NCBI RefSeq assembly: GCF_002575655.3
Contig: NC_053035.3
Span: 506,756,601 to 506,820,600 of the forward strand
Source: Aegilops tauschii subsp. strangulata
Lineage: Eukaryota > Streptophyta > Magnoliopsida > Poales > Poaceae
DNA length: 64,000 bases
Reading direction: 5' to 3'
Made by a program: the position numbers and the translations under genes. Within the stretch, counting starts at the first letter, position 1. Each line of letters begins with the position of its first letter. This document shows, piece after piece, positions 34,019 through 46,265 of this stretch. The notes beneath the pieces were generated by a model, which had not been told where the DNA came from, searched no databases, and saw only the letters and a program-made list of their open reading frames with translations.

Positions 34019-35760
34019 TGAAGGAAATGTGCCCTAGAGGCAATAATAAGTTGTTATTTATATTTCCTTATATCATGATAAATGTTTATTATTCATGCTA
34101 GAATTGTATTAACCGTAGACTTAGTACATGTGTGAATACATAGAAAAAATAGAGTGTCCCTAGTATGCCTCTACTTGACTAGCTCGTTAATCAAAGATGG
34201 TTATGTTTCCTGACTATAGACATGTGTTGTCATTTGATGAACGGGATCACATCATTAGAGAATGATGTGATGGACAAGACCCATCCGTTAGCTTAGCATT
34301 ATGATCGTTCAGTTTTATTGCTATTGCTTTCTTCATGACTTATACATGTTCCCCTGACTATGTGATTATGCAACTCCCGAATACCGGAGGAACACCTTGT
34401 GTGCTATCAAACGTCACAACATAACTGGGTGATTATAAAGATGCTCTACAGGTGTCTCCGAAGGTGTTTGTTGAGTTGGCATAGATCAAGATTAGGATTT
34501 GTCACTCCGATTGTCGGAGAGGTATCTCTGGGCCCTCTCGGTAATGCACATCACTATAAGCCTTGCAGGCAATGTGACTAATGAGTTAGTTGCGGGATGA
34601 TGTATTACGGAACGAGTAAAGAGACTTGCCGGTAACGAGATTGAACTAGGTATTGAGATACCGACGATCGAATCTCGGGCAAGTAACATACCGATGACAA
34701 AGGGAACAACGTATGTTGTTATGCGGTTTGACCGATAAAGATATTCATAGAATACGTGGGAGCCAATACGAACATCCAGGTTCCGCTATTGGTTATTGAC
34801 CGGAGACGTGTCTCGGTCATGTCTACATAGTTCTCGAACCCGTAGGGTCCGCATGCTTAACGTTCGGTGATGATCGGTATTATGAGTTTATGTGTTTTAT
34901 GTACTGAAGGTAGTTCGGAGTCCCGGATGTGATCACGGACATGACGAGGAGTCTCGAAATGGTCGAGACATAAAGATTGATATATTGGACGGCTATATTC
35001 GGACACCGGAAGTGTTCCGGGTGATTTCAGAGAAAACTGGAGTGCCGGAGGGTTACCGGACCCCCCCCCCCACGGGAAAGTTGGGCCTACATGGGCCATA
35101 GGCAAGAGGGGAGGCAGCCCAAAAGGGGCAGCCGTGCCCCCTCCCTATAGGGAGTCCGAATTGGACTAGGGAGGGGGGCCCCCCTTTCCTTCTCCTCTTC
35201 CTCTCCCTTCCTTCCCCTTCCCCTCCTAGTTGGACAGGAAAGGGGGGTCCTACTCTTACTAGGAGGAGGACTCCTCCCCTCCTTGGCACGCCCTAGGGCC
35301 AGCCAGCCTCCCCCCTTGCTCCTTTATATATGGGGGCAGGGGGCACCCTAGAACACAACAACAGACATTGTCTTAGCCGTGTGCGGTGCCCCCCCTCCAC
35401 CATAATCCACCTCGGTCATATCGTTGCAGTGCTTACGCGAAGCCCTGCGCCGGTAGCTTCATCATCACCGTCATCACGCCGTCATGCTGACGAAGCTCTC
35501 CCTCGACACTCAGCTGGATCAAGAGTTCGTGGGATGTCACCGAGCCAAACGTCTGCAGATCACGGAGGTGCCGTACTTTCGGTGCTAGGATCGGTTGGAT
35601 CGTCAAGATGTACGACTACATCAACCGCGTTGTCATTACGCTTCCGCTTTCGGTCTACAAGGGTACATGGACAACACTCTCCCCTCTCGTTGCTATGCAT
35701 CACCATGATAGATCTTGCGTGTGCATAGGAATTTTTTTGAAATTACCGTGTTCCCCAACA
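34019..35760 (+). mobile_element. Copia A 3' LTR (1742 bp)
   Basis: It starts tgaaggaaatgtgccctagag and ends gtgttccccaaca, typical of WIS/Angela/BARE LTRs in start, end and length. A TATA box (35324-35331) lies about 430 bases from the end. The sequence right of it belongs to Copia B. Confidence 0.9.
35324..35331 (+). promoter_or_regulatory. Copia A LTR TATA box
   Basis: ttatatat in a C/G-rich stretch; the next 40 bases include the two sites hit by Gypsy elements in the 5' LTR. Confidence 0.6.
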
Positions 35761-36150
35761 TCTTGGCCCTCCAAGAAACAAAACTCGGTATCGTTATCCA
35801 CCGCCGAAGCGGAATACATTGCCGCCAGTTCATGTTGTGCTCAATTACTTTGGATGACCCAAACTCTTAAAGATTATGGGATCTATGTGAAACATGTTCC
35901 ATTGCTTTGTGACAATGAAAGTGCTATTAAGATTGCTCACAATCCCGTGCAACATTTCTCGAACTAAGCATATTGAAGTTCGTCATCATTTCATTTGAGA
36001 TCATGTTGCTAAAGGAGATATTGATCTTAAGCATGTTCGTACCGATAAGCAATTGGCGGATATATTCACCAAACCGCTTGATGAGAAAGTATTTTGCCAT
36101 TTGAGAGGTGAATTGAACATCATTGATGCTTCAAACTTGGAGTAGAAACT
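35761..36150 (+). pseudogene. Copia RNase H C-terminus
   Basis: The frame shows SLSTAEAEYIAASSCCAQLL and LLCDNESAIKIAHNP, the RNase H core with its catalytic Glu and Asp. A frameshift near 35955 and a TGA near 35987 break the last 60 codons, which end with the usual Thr-Lys-Pro motif near 36070 and a stop near 36145. Confidence 0.85.
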
Positions 36151-38031
36151 CCATTTGGATACATGCAAGGCATGAACCTTTGACTAATCCTTGATATTTC
36201 TCTTGTGATGATAAGCATATGTCTTGGATACATTTGCACCCTTGCATGCTATCTAACCCTTGTAGGTACTTGGATGAATCAAAATCTAGGAGATTGCAAA
36301 TCACTCACATCTTGAGCAATCTCGACATCACCAAGTCTCTACGATATGTTGGTTGAAGTCAAGGAAGCATGAAACCCTTCAACATATCCTTTGACAAATT
36401 CTATATATCAAATTTCATTTGGTATCAAATTTCATGATTGTCATTTTAGATACACAAGGGATCTTCCTTGCAAGACTAACCCATGTAGGTAGATGAACTC
36501 AAACTACAAGTGGTGCTCCCAACCATTGATGAGCAACATCAACCTTGACCATCCCACACAAGTTCAACTACATGATCAAGTTCAACACCACCACCCAAGG
36601 TATGATATTCCATCTTAGAGAAGTTTTACCCCAAGACATGGGTCAAGGCAGCTCAACAAGATGCGAATACATCATAATTCTTAAACGGAAAATGGTAACC
36701 CCATTTCGAGCTTAAACGATGAGTATGACCTACGATCAAGTGTTCTCGGTTGACTCCTCAGTCAATATACTCTAACATATGTGACTTTGTCACCGACCAA
36801 TTCTAGATGAAGTTCTCTAGTGCTTTTCTGAGTTCTTGCATTTGTCTCTTGCATGTGAGTTCCCCTTCTTTTATCAAAAAAAAACTTCATCTAGATTTCT
36901 TTTCTTTTCTCTGTTGTTCCGCATTCCCTGCATCCAATTCATTGCAAATATTTCAGTTAATTCCTTGCAAATCTTTGTGAGATCTTATTCGCCTAGTGAG
37001 CTGAGATGACAATTATTCTCTCTCTGTGCAGAACACGGACACACCGGTTTGTCTCTTTCGGTCAAACCGAACCATTTCAGTGCCACCGAAGAAAACAACT
37101 CGGTGTTACCGATTTCAATGCTGAGAAGACAATTTTCCATTTGCATTCTGCATATTTGTTCCAGCTCCACTCGATGATTCTTGTCCTCTACCTGCATCAC
37201 ATTCTACATGCTACTTTGTCTTGTGTGACTCAAGGACCAAACCTATTCGACTCACATTCCAGAAGACCCTTCTTGGAAATTGATGTCAAAGGGGGATAGA
37301 GAGCTCCCATCAAAGCTTGATCACATCAAAGGGAGAGAGACCCCAGATGCTTAGTATTCAAGAGGAGAGAAGTCACATGTCTTTAAGAGGGGAAAGACAT
37401 GTTAGTTCGTGTTCTGATTAGTTTCGCTCTGATTTTCTTTTCCCTATCTTCTCCCATTATCCAATATAAGATTCAGGGGGAGAAAGACTTCTAAGGGTAG
37501 GAAATCTTCGAATTCATTGCATATTTTTTTACCTTTTGGGGACATGTCTATATCCAATAGAGTACCTAGTACTCACTCTCTACATGTCATCCCAATCTTG
37601 GTACTCTTGTGGTTTGCAGTTCTTGCTCTGTTTAGTAGATGTATCTGTGTTATCTAACCTTGTTTACTCAGGTTCATCTCTTCCAAAGCCAGCTCAAGAC
37701 CACAAGGTAAGTATATGCATCACACTCATGTGCATGAAGATCTCTTGCTGATGTACATATTGTTTGCAAGAAGAACTCATGAACATGAAGGTACATTTCC
37801 TATATTCACATCATTTGCTCTGATGCATATAGCCAAGATACATGTAACTCATTGCTTTCTCTGTCATGCCTATGCATTCACATGTTCTTACATTCCATAT
37901 TTACATGATTGCATACATGTAGGGGGAGCCTATGCATGTTACATGTCCTTCCAAAGCTTTCCTTGTTATTCTTCATATCCCTATCTAAAGCTTTGATGTA
38001 TTTTGTCATCAATTACCAAAAAGGGGGAGAT
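35761..38031 (+). mobile_element. Copia B, 3' internal region
   Basis: It starts inside RNase H, where Copia A inserted, and runs to the purine tract aaaaagggggagat (38018-38031). After RNase H (to about 36150) there are about 1.9 kb without coding, containing T/C-rich tracts. Motifs like ttcggtcaaaccga (about 37060) resemble those in its LTR. Confidence 0.82.
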
Positions 38032-38374
38032 TGAAAGCACAAGTGCTCCCTGGGTGATTTTGGTAATTAATGTCAATATATCTCTTGTTGGACTAATACT
38101 TTTATCTAGTATATTTCAGATAAGTTCAACAGTGGAGTGGCATGGACAAGAAGATGCGGAACCCCTTCAAGTTGTTAAGGACAGAAGATTGGCAAAAGCT
38201 CAAAAGCTCAAGACTCTTCATTTTCATTTTAGTGATCCAAGATCACATTGAGTCCATAGGAAAGCCAATACTATTAAAAGGGGATGAGGTGTTGCTTAAT
38301 GGCTTGCTTGCTCAAAGTGCTTAGTGATATGCTCCAAAGCCCTCAACCACTTTCTCATATCGACATATGTCCCA

Positions 38375-38775
38375 AACCAAAAGTCAAACTCGGCCCCATC
38401 GATTTGATCTATCCGGCGCCACCGAGTTCATTTGACATAGCCACTGCGAGAAACCCTAATCAGTTCGGTCTCATCGATGGGATCTCAGTCACACCGAGAT
38501 GGGTTTGCAAACTCTCTATTGCCAATTGCAATTATTTCGGTCTCACCGAGATACGCAATCGGTCCCAACGAGTTTGCTTGACCAACTCTCTCTTTAACTT
38601 ATTAACAAAATCGGTCTCACCGAGTTTGTGTAATCGGTCAAACCGAGTTGAGGTTTTACCCTAACCCTAGCACATCGGTCCCATCGAGTTGATCATATCG
38701 GTCCAACGTTCACATTTTGAACTAAATCGGTCTGACCGAGTTTCATGATTCGGTCCCACCGAGTTTGGTAAATTG
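38375..38775. repeat. Cluster of about ten degenerate palindromes cggtNNNaccgag in the Copia B U3
   Basis: Variants include tcggtctcaccgag, tcggtcaaaccgag, tcggtctgaccgag, tcggtcccaccgag and tcggtcccatcgag, spaced irregularly by 15-60 bases. They end about 40 bases upstream of the TATA box. The position suggests binding sites for a dimeric transcription factor; no factor is identified. Confidence 0.8.
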
Positions 38776-38804
38776 TGTGTAACGGTTAGATTTTGTCTGG
38801 AGGC

Positions 38805-38812
38805 TATATATA
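38805..38812 (+). promoter_or_regulatory. Copia B LTR TATA box
   Basis: tatatata follows the palindrome cluster; the next 30 bases are pyrimidine-rich (cccttccacccactcttc), as in a transcription start region. Confidence 0.65.
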
Positions 38813-39619
38813 CCCTTCCACCCACTCTTCATTCGTGGAGAGAGCCATCAGAACGTGCCTACACTTCCAGCCTTCATTTTCTGAGAGAGAACCACCTACT
38901 CATGTGTTGAGACCAAGATATTCCGATCCAACCACAAGAATCTTGATCTCTAGCCTTCCCCAAGTTGCTTTCCACTCAAATCCTCTTTCCACCAAATCCA
39001 AATCTGCGAGAGAGTTGAGTGTTGGGTAGACTATCATTTGAAGCACAAGAGCAAGGAGTTCATCATCAACACACCATCTATTACCTTTTGGAGAGTGGTG
39101 TCTCCTAGATTGGTTAGGTGTCACTTGGGAGCCTCCGTCAAGATTGTGGAGTTGAACAAAGGAGTTTGTAAGGGCAAGGAGATCGCCTACTTCGTGAAGA
39201 TCTACCCGAGTGAGGCAAGTCCTTCGTGGGTGATGGCCATGGTGGGATAGACAAGGTTGCTTCTTCGTGGACCCTTCATGGGTGGAGCCCTCCGTGGACT
39301 CGCGCAACCGTTACCCTTTGTGGGTTGAAGTCTCCATCAACGTGGATGTACGATAGCACCACCTATCGGAACCACGGAAAAAATCTTCGTGTCTCCAATT
39401 GTGTTTGCATACTCCAATCACATCCCTTTACTTTCTTGCAAATTGCATGCTTTACTTTCTTCTGCTCATATACTCTTGCCATGCTTGCTTGAAATGTATT
39501 GTGAATGTTTAAACTTGTGCTAAAACTCCACCTTCACTTGAAGAAATTAAAAACTGCTACTTTTTTGTTGAGGGTCTAATCACCCCCCCCTCTCTAGACA
39601 CCTCTTCTCGATCCTTTCA

Positions 39620-40145
39620 ATATTCTTCAAGGGCGTTAGTTCTCAGTTACGTCTTCTTTTGGTCATTTGATGAAAAAGGGGGAGAAATTTGAGTTAGTCT
39701 TCAAGCGGGTCTATATATATGGGTTGTCTGTTTTTTTGCTAAGTTACAACTCTTGCTCTTCATTTTATTTGCTCTTTGATGAGTTGTAACTTAAATAACT
39801 GTTGGTGGTCTGACTCTTTTGCTACACTTCTTATGCATGCCTTGATCCTCAATATATATGTCATGCGTGCACAGTTTCGTCACACACCAATTTTCATCAT
39901 GCATTGAAATTCTTCAATATCTAATGATCATGCATGATTGGATTGCAAGATATAGGGGGAGATCTCCACAATTCCAACCTGCCATGCGCATTTGCAATCC
40001 AAAGCAAATTCTTCGTACGCACATCTTCAGGGGAAGTTCGTCAATATCTTGAAACCAATTTCTTCATACTCGGTGCTTACACTTCCATTATTTACTCATG
40101 TTGAAACCTAACCAATTTGTCATCAATCACCAAAAAGGAGGAGCT
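39620..40145 (+). mobile_element. Copia C, 3' end of the internal region
   Basis: No coding is visible. It contains g-rich tracts (aaaaagggggagaaa near 39675, tagggggagatc near 39954) and ends with a polypurine tract (caaaaaggaggagct, 40131-40145) before an LTR start. Copia B is inserted at its left edge. Confidence 0.7.
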
Positions 40146-41542
40146 TGTAAGTGCATCAAGTGCCCCCTTAGTGCTTTTGGAGTATTGAAGACAAATAGGT
40201 TGAGGGACTAATGTGTTTGTGCCTGTACAGAGGAGTTATAGACCCTGTAGATTTGGTTTAACCCATGGAAGACGACCCGAAAAATATATTTCTTCAAGTG
40301 AAGAATTTGGTGATGAAATTGGTACAGACCTTTGAAGATATTGATGTGAAGACTTTGAAGCTTGAAGACTTTTATTTTCATAGTTTCTTTCTTCTTATTG
40401 AGTCATATGAAAAACCGTACCGGTAAAGGGGGTCTAGGTGAAACATATTTCACAATTCCAAAGTGATTCTCAAACCTATATATACTCTAGCCGCTTCGAA
40501 TGAAGCCTCTGGAAATATCGGGAACAGCTGGCGAATTTGCTAGCGACAGTGACGAAATTCACCGGGCCGCTGACGAATTTAGTCATGCTGAGGAGTGAGG
40601 ATTTCACCAGTGCGACCTGCTATTGTAAGGAAATTGAGTGCCCCGACAAATTTGAGAGTTCGGGTTCCGACCATTGCTGCGTCGCATGCCAGCTGTCGAG
40701 TGGATCCTTATCCTGACAACGGTCATATCTGAGAAGGACACATTTAATTATGACGATTCATGACGGGTTGCCCCTGACTATAAATAGCCGCCCCCACAAT
40801 CACTTGCCGGTTGGCTGCTCTAGAGAGAATTTGACACTTGTCATTTGAGAGCAACCCGTCCTCTGGCGACTTTGAGAGAATTCAAGTGAGGAAAAACCCA
40901 ACCAAAGCCAAAGTGATTGAGCATCACTAAAGAGATTGATCTGTGTGATCCGACGCCTGTTACCTTTGAAGACTGTCATTCTTCCAGACGGTTAGGCGTC
41001 AAGTTCGGAGCACCCAAGAGTCATTGTGGTGTGCCGGTGAACAAGTATGTGAAGATTTTGAAAGTCTACCTTGAAAACTTACCACGAGTGATTGCGCGAG
41101 GTCTAAGTGACCTTGGCTCAAGAGGAATACGGTTAGGACTAAGTTTCCTCTGAGTTCATCTCAGCCGCCTCAACCAGACGTACAGTTGATACATCAACTG
41201 AAACTGGTCTACTAAATCGTTGTGTCTTCACCAAGCCTTCCTAGTTTCAAATTCCTCAACCCTTATCTTTACGTTATTCTGCTACAGAAGAATTTGTGAT
41301 TGAACTGAAGACTTTTATCATGTTGTTTTTCATTTGAAGTTCATCTTCCTCATGCTTGTATGCATGTATGATTGCACGTTCTTCACTTGTATGTATCTTG
41401 TATGCATGATTTATGTTTCTGTGATGATTTAGTTCCCTTGTGTTTCTATTTCTTCACTCTGATCTTAGTCAAATTCTTGAAAGTTTGACGAATTTCAAAA
41501 AATCTCATGTTCACCCCCTCTAGGAGCAAACCTGCACTTTCA
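40146..41542 (+). mobile_element. Copia C 3' LTR (1397 bp)
   Basis: It starts tgtaagtgcatc and ends ctgcactttca; the ends form an inverted repeat (tgNaagtgca). A TATA box tataaata lies at 40779-40786. The ORF at 40917-41153 is short and unrecognised. Confidence 0.82.
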
Positions 41543-41589
41543 AACCAGCGGACCTCAAACTTTTGCAGGACAATTTCCTGAACTGAGAT

Positions 41590-42260
41590 CCATCATAATA
41601 CTCCGTGTCCAACTACAACGATCGATGATCAGAGTGCACATGGTGCTTGAGAACAACCGCCGCCAGTGGAAACTTTGTTGACCGTCTCTCATTGCATACC
41701 GCCCGATCTAGTCTCTCCCCGATATCACCACGTCTCCATGTAAACTGATCTGTCAAAAACTCAACTCTGTCTAGGCCACATTCAAACAGACGGTCACTAA
41801 AAGCTTGAAGCATATGCGGTGGTCAAGGATTCCCACCTTCCTTCTCACTTGGCATTAGAATTTCGTTAAAATCTTCAATTACTAGCCATGGACCTATAGG
41901 ATCTCCCTTAAGCTCCCGAAGATAGCGCCAAGAAAAATGATGCAAGAGTTGTACTTGCCTAGTGCGATCGTTGTTGGCACAACTGCAGATGGCATTTTTT
42001 ACCGACACATAGTGGCAGACCCAGGAATGGGCCAAGCCCCAGGCGAACTGGGCCAGGGCCCAGGCAGCCTTTGTTGACTGTAGCACTTTGCTACAGTCAA
42101 CGAAGCAGATGGGCCTCACGCCCCAGGCCAGCGCCCGGGCTGCATGGGGCCCAAATCCGCCACTGCACGACACACGTACCAACCGATTCCCGTTCATTGT
42201 TCTAGGTTTTTTACCGATAAGTATCGATCGCGCGTGGGTAGATAGCTGCTACGTACCATC
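41590..42260 (-). pseudogene. LINE endonuclease fragment 1
   Basis: Minus-strand codons include GPWLVIEDFNEILMPSEKEG, then ERLDRAVCNERR and HSDHRSL, which are the C-terminal motifs of plant L1 apurinic endonucleases (PWL.GDFNEI, RLDRA, SDH). A small MITE (42010-42167) interrupts the upstream part. No RT follows, so it is an isolated piece and distinct from the LINE at 42552-46265, which has its own copy of this region. Confidence 0.78.
42010..42167. mobile_element. Small hAT-like foldback MITE (about 158 bp)
   Basis: The ends are inverted (tagtggcagac... and ...tccgccactgca), and the centre is a perfect 11-bp hairpin (42074-42084 with 42090-42100). The flanks carry a similar 7-8-bp direct repeat (cgacaca on the left, cgacacac on the right), as expected for hAT elements. 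It lies inside LINE fragment 1. Confidence 0.6.
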
Positions 42261-42551
42261 ACCACCTATTTCAATTTTATAGGAAGTAAAAAATAGATTT
42301 TTTTTAGAATTAAAAAATGTTCAAAATCAAAAAATATTCACATTTAAAAACGTCAATTGAAAAATATTCAATAATAAAAAATGTTCCAATTAGAAAAGGT
42401 ATTTAGATTTTGAAAATGTTCAGATAAAAATTCTAATTAAAATTATCAAATGTGAAAATTGTTCGATTTTTGAAAAAAGTTCAGCTTAAAAAAATCAAAA
42501 TATGGAACTTACTAACTTTTCTAAAAAATTGTTCAGTTTTCTTCGGTCATC
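42261..42551. other. AT-rich stretch with repeated atgttc motifs
   Basis: Very A-rich DNA with many short repeats such as aaaaatgttcaaa. A similar stretch lies at 46385-47060 on the other side of LINE 2, so both may be halves of one older repeat split by the LINE. Confidence 0.45.
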
Positions 42552-42585
42552 TCGTTTTTTTTTACGGAAAAGCTTACTTTATTAA

Positions 42586-43679
42586 TCAAAGGATGGATAT
42601 ATCGTCTGCCAGCAGACTCATAATGAAATCAGGCGAGGTATCAATCCAACGAGATGGATTATTAGCACGTCCCCATCTAGCCAGCTCATGAGCTACATAA
42701 TTTGGCTCTCTAATACAATTTTCAACAGTAAACCTCCCGAAATCTACTAGATAACTACGACATTCATCAAGAACCGGCGTTGCCACCATAGAATAACCTT
42801 CATTGAATCTAAGTGCATCCACCACCGTGATATTATCCTATCTCACCACCAAGTTATTGCATCCCGTATCTCTTGCTAGCTTCAGCCCTTCAAGCAGAGA
42901 TGCCGCTTCTGCCGTGAACACATCAGCTACATGTTCTAATCTCGCCGTGGACGCCAACATGAAAAATCCCCGGTGATCACGGATGACAGCACCACAAGAC
43001 CCTGCATAATCGCCCTCTGTGAATGAAGCATCGACATTAAGGACAAGTTGTCCTGCTAGGAACGTCGGCCACCTGTTGATCTTGGGTGTAGATTTAGCTT
43101 GTGCCCCGCGCACATAATTAATCGCTAAGGCAACCACCGCCGGCGCTGTTCGTTCTGGAGTCAATATTTCTTCCCCTCGTACGAACTCTCTTCTTTGCCA
43201 CCATAAGAACCAACAAACTGTTGATATGAGCTCTGGTAGCTCGACCAATCCAGAATATTGTCGCCGATAATAATCATAACATAAAATGAACTCCAAGACT
43301 GTTGAACCTGCTCGATCAGTCAATAAGCAAAGTTAATATCTGCTGCGATTCCCAAAGCTTCCCAAACTGCTTGCGCCCTTGCACACTTAAACAGCATATG
43401 GGCTAAGTCCTCCGCACCATCTGTACAGTATGGGTATTGGGACAAGTTTCCAACATGGCGATTCATAAGAGTACTCCAGCATGGGATGACATTGTGCAAG
43501 CATCTCCAGATATAAATTTTAACTTTCGCTGGCCCTCTCAAACTCCACAACTTCTTCCAAACTGGATGGGGCGCCATGGAGAAGCGGGCCAGACCGCTGT
43601 CATCTGTATCATAATTCACTTCCCATTGCTTATAATAGGCAGAACGTACTGAAAAACGCCGCTCCTCGTGAGATGCCAT
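42586..43679 (-). pseudogene. LINE zf-RVT and RNase H domains
   Basis: The zinc-binding part shows VWKKLWSLRGPAKVKIYIWR and C-x2-D-GAEDLAHMLFKC (43577-43380). RNase H follows with VLNVDASFTEGDYAGSCGAV and TAEAASLLEGLKLA (about 43050-42880) and ends with NYVAHELARWGR. Stops occur between the parts at 43320-43322 and near 42838. Confidence 0.85.
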
Positions 43680-44038
43680 GCAACATAGTCCTCTGTCTCC
43701 ACATGGAATAATGGGATTTGTAGTATGCGTTCAGCATCAATGTGCCAGAAATTCTCCCGTATTAACATCTCATCCCATTCTCCCGTGATTGGGTCAATTA
43801 CCTCATTCACTTTAGTAAGTACTTGGTTCCCCCTTACTGTTAAAACTTTTTTGGAGGCACTATTCGGGATACAACAGTCATCCCATATATTAATCTTTTC
43901 TCCATTGCCTACTCTCCAAATGTAACCCTTCTTGAATGTTTCAATTCCAGACCAAATGCTTTGCCACACATAGGATGACCCCTTCTTCAGTTGACAATTC
44001 AGAATATCTCCTGTAGGGTAGTACTTGGCTCTGAGAAC

Positions 44039-45361
44039 TCATGCACATAATGAACCAAAGTTCTCAATTAGTCTCCAACACTGCTTCGCCAACATTGCCA
44101 AGTTAAAGCTATGAATATCCCGGAATCCCATACCTCCTCTCTCCTTCGGAATACACATCTTCCACCATGCAAACCAATGCATCCTTCGTTGGTCCTCCTC
44201 ATCACCCCACCAATATTGCGACATTGCATCAGTGATTCCCTTGCAAATTTTATTCGGGAATTTAAATACGCCCATCGCATAAGTTGGGATGGCTTGGGCC
44301 ACCGCTTTCAGTAAAGCCTCTTTGCCTCCGAATGAGAGAGTTCTCTCTTTCCATCCATTCACCATTGCTTGTATTCTTTCTATTATGTGTTTAAAGCAGT
44401 CAACACGGTCCACCCCTATCATGGATGGTAGACCCAAATATTTGTCTGAAATAGACTCCGTCATAATATTCAGAATTTGACATACTTCTGCCTTCACCTC
44501 CACATTTGTGTTAGGACTGAAAAATATAGAGCATTTTGATTCACTCACCAATTGACCTGAGGCTGCACAGTACTCATCTAAAATCCCACGCAGTGTGTTT
44601 GCATTGTGGGCGTCTGCTCTCATGAGAATAAGAGAATCGTCAGCAAAAAGTAAATGAGAAATCGTTGGCGAATCTCTGCACACCTGCACACCATTCAAGT
44701 TACGAACCTCCTCCTCATGAGCGATAAGGGCCGACAGTCCTTCAACACATAAGAGAAACAAATATGGGGAGAGGGGATCCCCCTGTCTCAAACCTCTCGT
44801 AGGTGAAAAAGGCAACGTTTCATTTGAGTTGTACCAAACCTTATACTCAACCGACCTTACGCAAGTCATCACCATTTGAATCCACTGAGCATGAAATCCC
44901 AATTTTGTGAGCATGGCCTCCAAGAATACCCACTCAACTCTGTCATATGCCTTGTGCATATCTAACTTGATTGCACATGTTCCAAACTTCCCCTTCTTTC
45001 TCTTCTTCATCGTATGTAAGTACTCATATGCCACTATGACGTTGTCAGTTATGATACGCCCTGGCACAAACGCACTCTGTGTCTCACTGATTATATCTGG
45101 AAGAAAAACCTTCAGGCGTGCTGTGAGCATTTTTTAGATCACCTTATAAACCACATTACATAAACTGATAGGCCTAAATTGGGTGATCTTCTCTGGGTTG
45201 TCCACTTTGGGAATCAACACGATAGTAGTAGAGTTCCAACCTTCTGGGATCGTACCTGTATTGACAGCCGCAAGAACCTCCTTCGTCAGATCTCCTCCGA
45301 GCAGGTGCCAAAACTTTTTATAAAAGATAGCATGTAATCCGTCCGGTCCAGGTGCTTTCAA
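44039..45361 (-). pseudogene. LINE reverse transcriptase
   Basis: It starts with APGPDGLHAIFYKKFW and continues after a stop at 45131-45133. Conserved parts are [43 protein letters not shown] and the catalytic FADDSLIL (about 44647-44624). The 363-codon part from 45130 is open. Confidence 0.92.
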
Positions 45362-46265
45362 ATCACCAATACTGAATAAAGCTTTCCTGACCTCCTCCTA
45401 TGTGTACGGATCCATAAGTGACTCATTCATATAATCCATAACACGCCTCTTAACTTTAGTTATAACATTCATCGCTGGTACATTAACTTCAGCAGAGAAG
45501 AGATGCTGAAAGTACTCAGTAATCAAACTTCGCATAGCTTCATTGTTCTCTTTCCATACACCTGAGTCATCAAGCAAACATAGCCAATGCAAAATTATGA
45601 AAGAAACTAATGTTCCGATCACCGAATTTTAGCCATTTTGCGTGGCTACGTTGTACCCAATAGATCTCTTCCTTCTCCAAATTTTCTTCTATCTCCATTA
45701 GCAATATTCTCTGCCTGTCTCCCGCCTCATCAGTGAGAGGGCCTGACCGCAGCAATTCCAACTCCGCCTTCAGCTCCTTCAAATGCCGATGGGGAGCCTT
45801 CAAGATCGAACGATCCCATTCATGCATGGTGGCGTGTACACTTGTTGTGCGCTCTGCAATGGGTGCCAACGGATTGGTTCGATCCCAAGCTTCAGCCACA
45901 ATTTGCATAACATTCTCCTCTTGCAGCCACCTAGATTCAAAACACCTCTAATGGGTTCGCTGATGGTCCCCCTGTACATCTCCCTCCGTATCAATGAATA
46001 TCGGTCTGTGATCAGACTTGGTATGTGCAGCATTAGTAATCTTTGCCTCAGGAAAAAGCCCATGAAACTGACCATTACATACCGCTCTGTTGAGGCGTTC
46101 TCTAAGTCTCCTCCTCCTCCAAGTATATAAATCACCACTACAACCCATGTCCTCCAATTTGCAATCATCTCGTTTGTACACGCTCTCAAACTTTTTAATG
46201 CGGTTTGCATGCTCCTTTAGACGATCGCTCAAGTACACACCAGCAAAACCAGCGCCAAATAGGAA

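Larger units (their letters stand above)
38032..39619 (+). mobile_element. Copia B 3' LTR (1588 bp)
   Basis: It starts tgaaagcacaagtgctccc and ends cgatcctttca. The ends are inverted (tgaaag / ctttca). It holds a cluster of palindromic motifs (38375-38775) just upstream of a TATA box (38805-38812). Confidence 0.85.
42552..46265 (-). mobile_element. L1-type LINE 2, 5' truncated
   Basis: Reading the minus strand: endonuclease end (46250-45960, ending with a SDHRPI motif), linker, reverse transcriptase (45361-44039), zinc-binding region (43969-43320), RNase H (43323-42586), then a poly(A) run seen as ttttttttt at 42555-42563. ORF1 and most of the endonuclease are missing, the usual 5' truncation. 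Several stops make it dead. No clear target-site duplication found. Confidence 0.88.
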
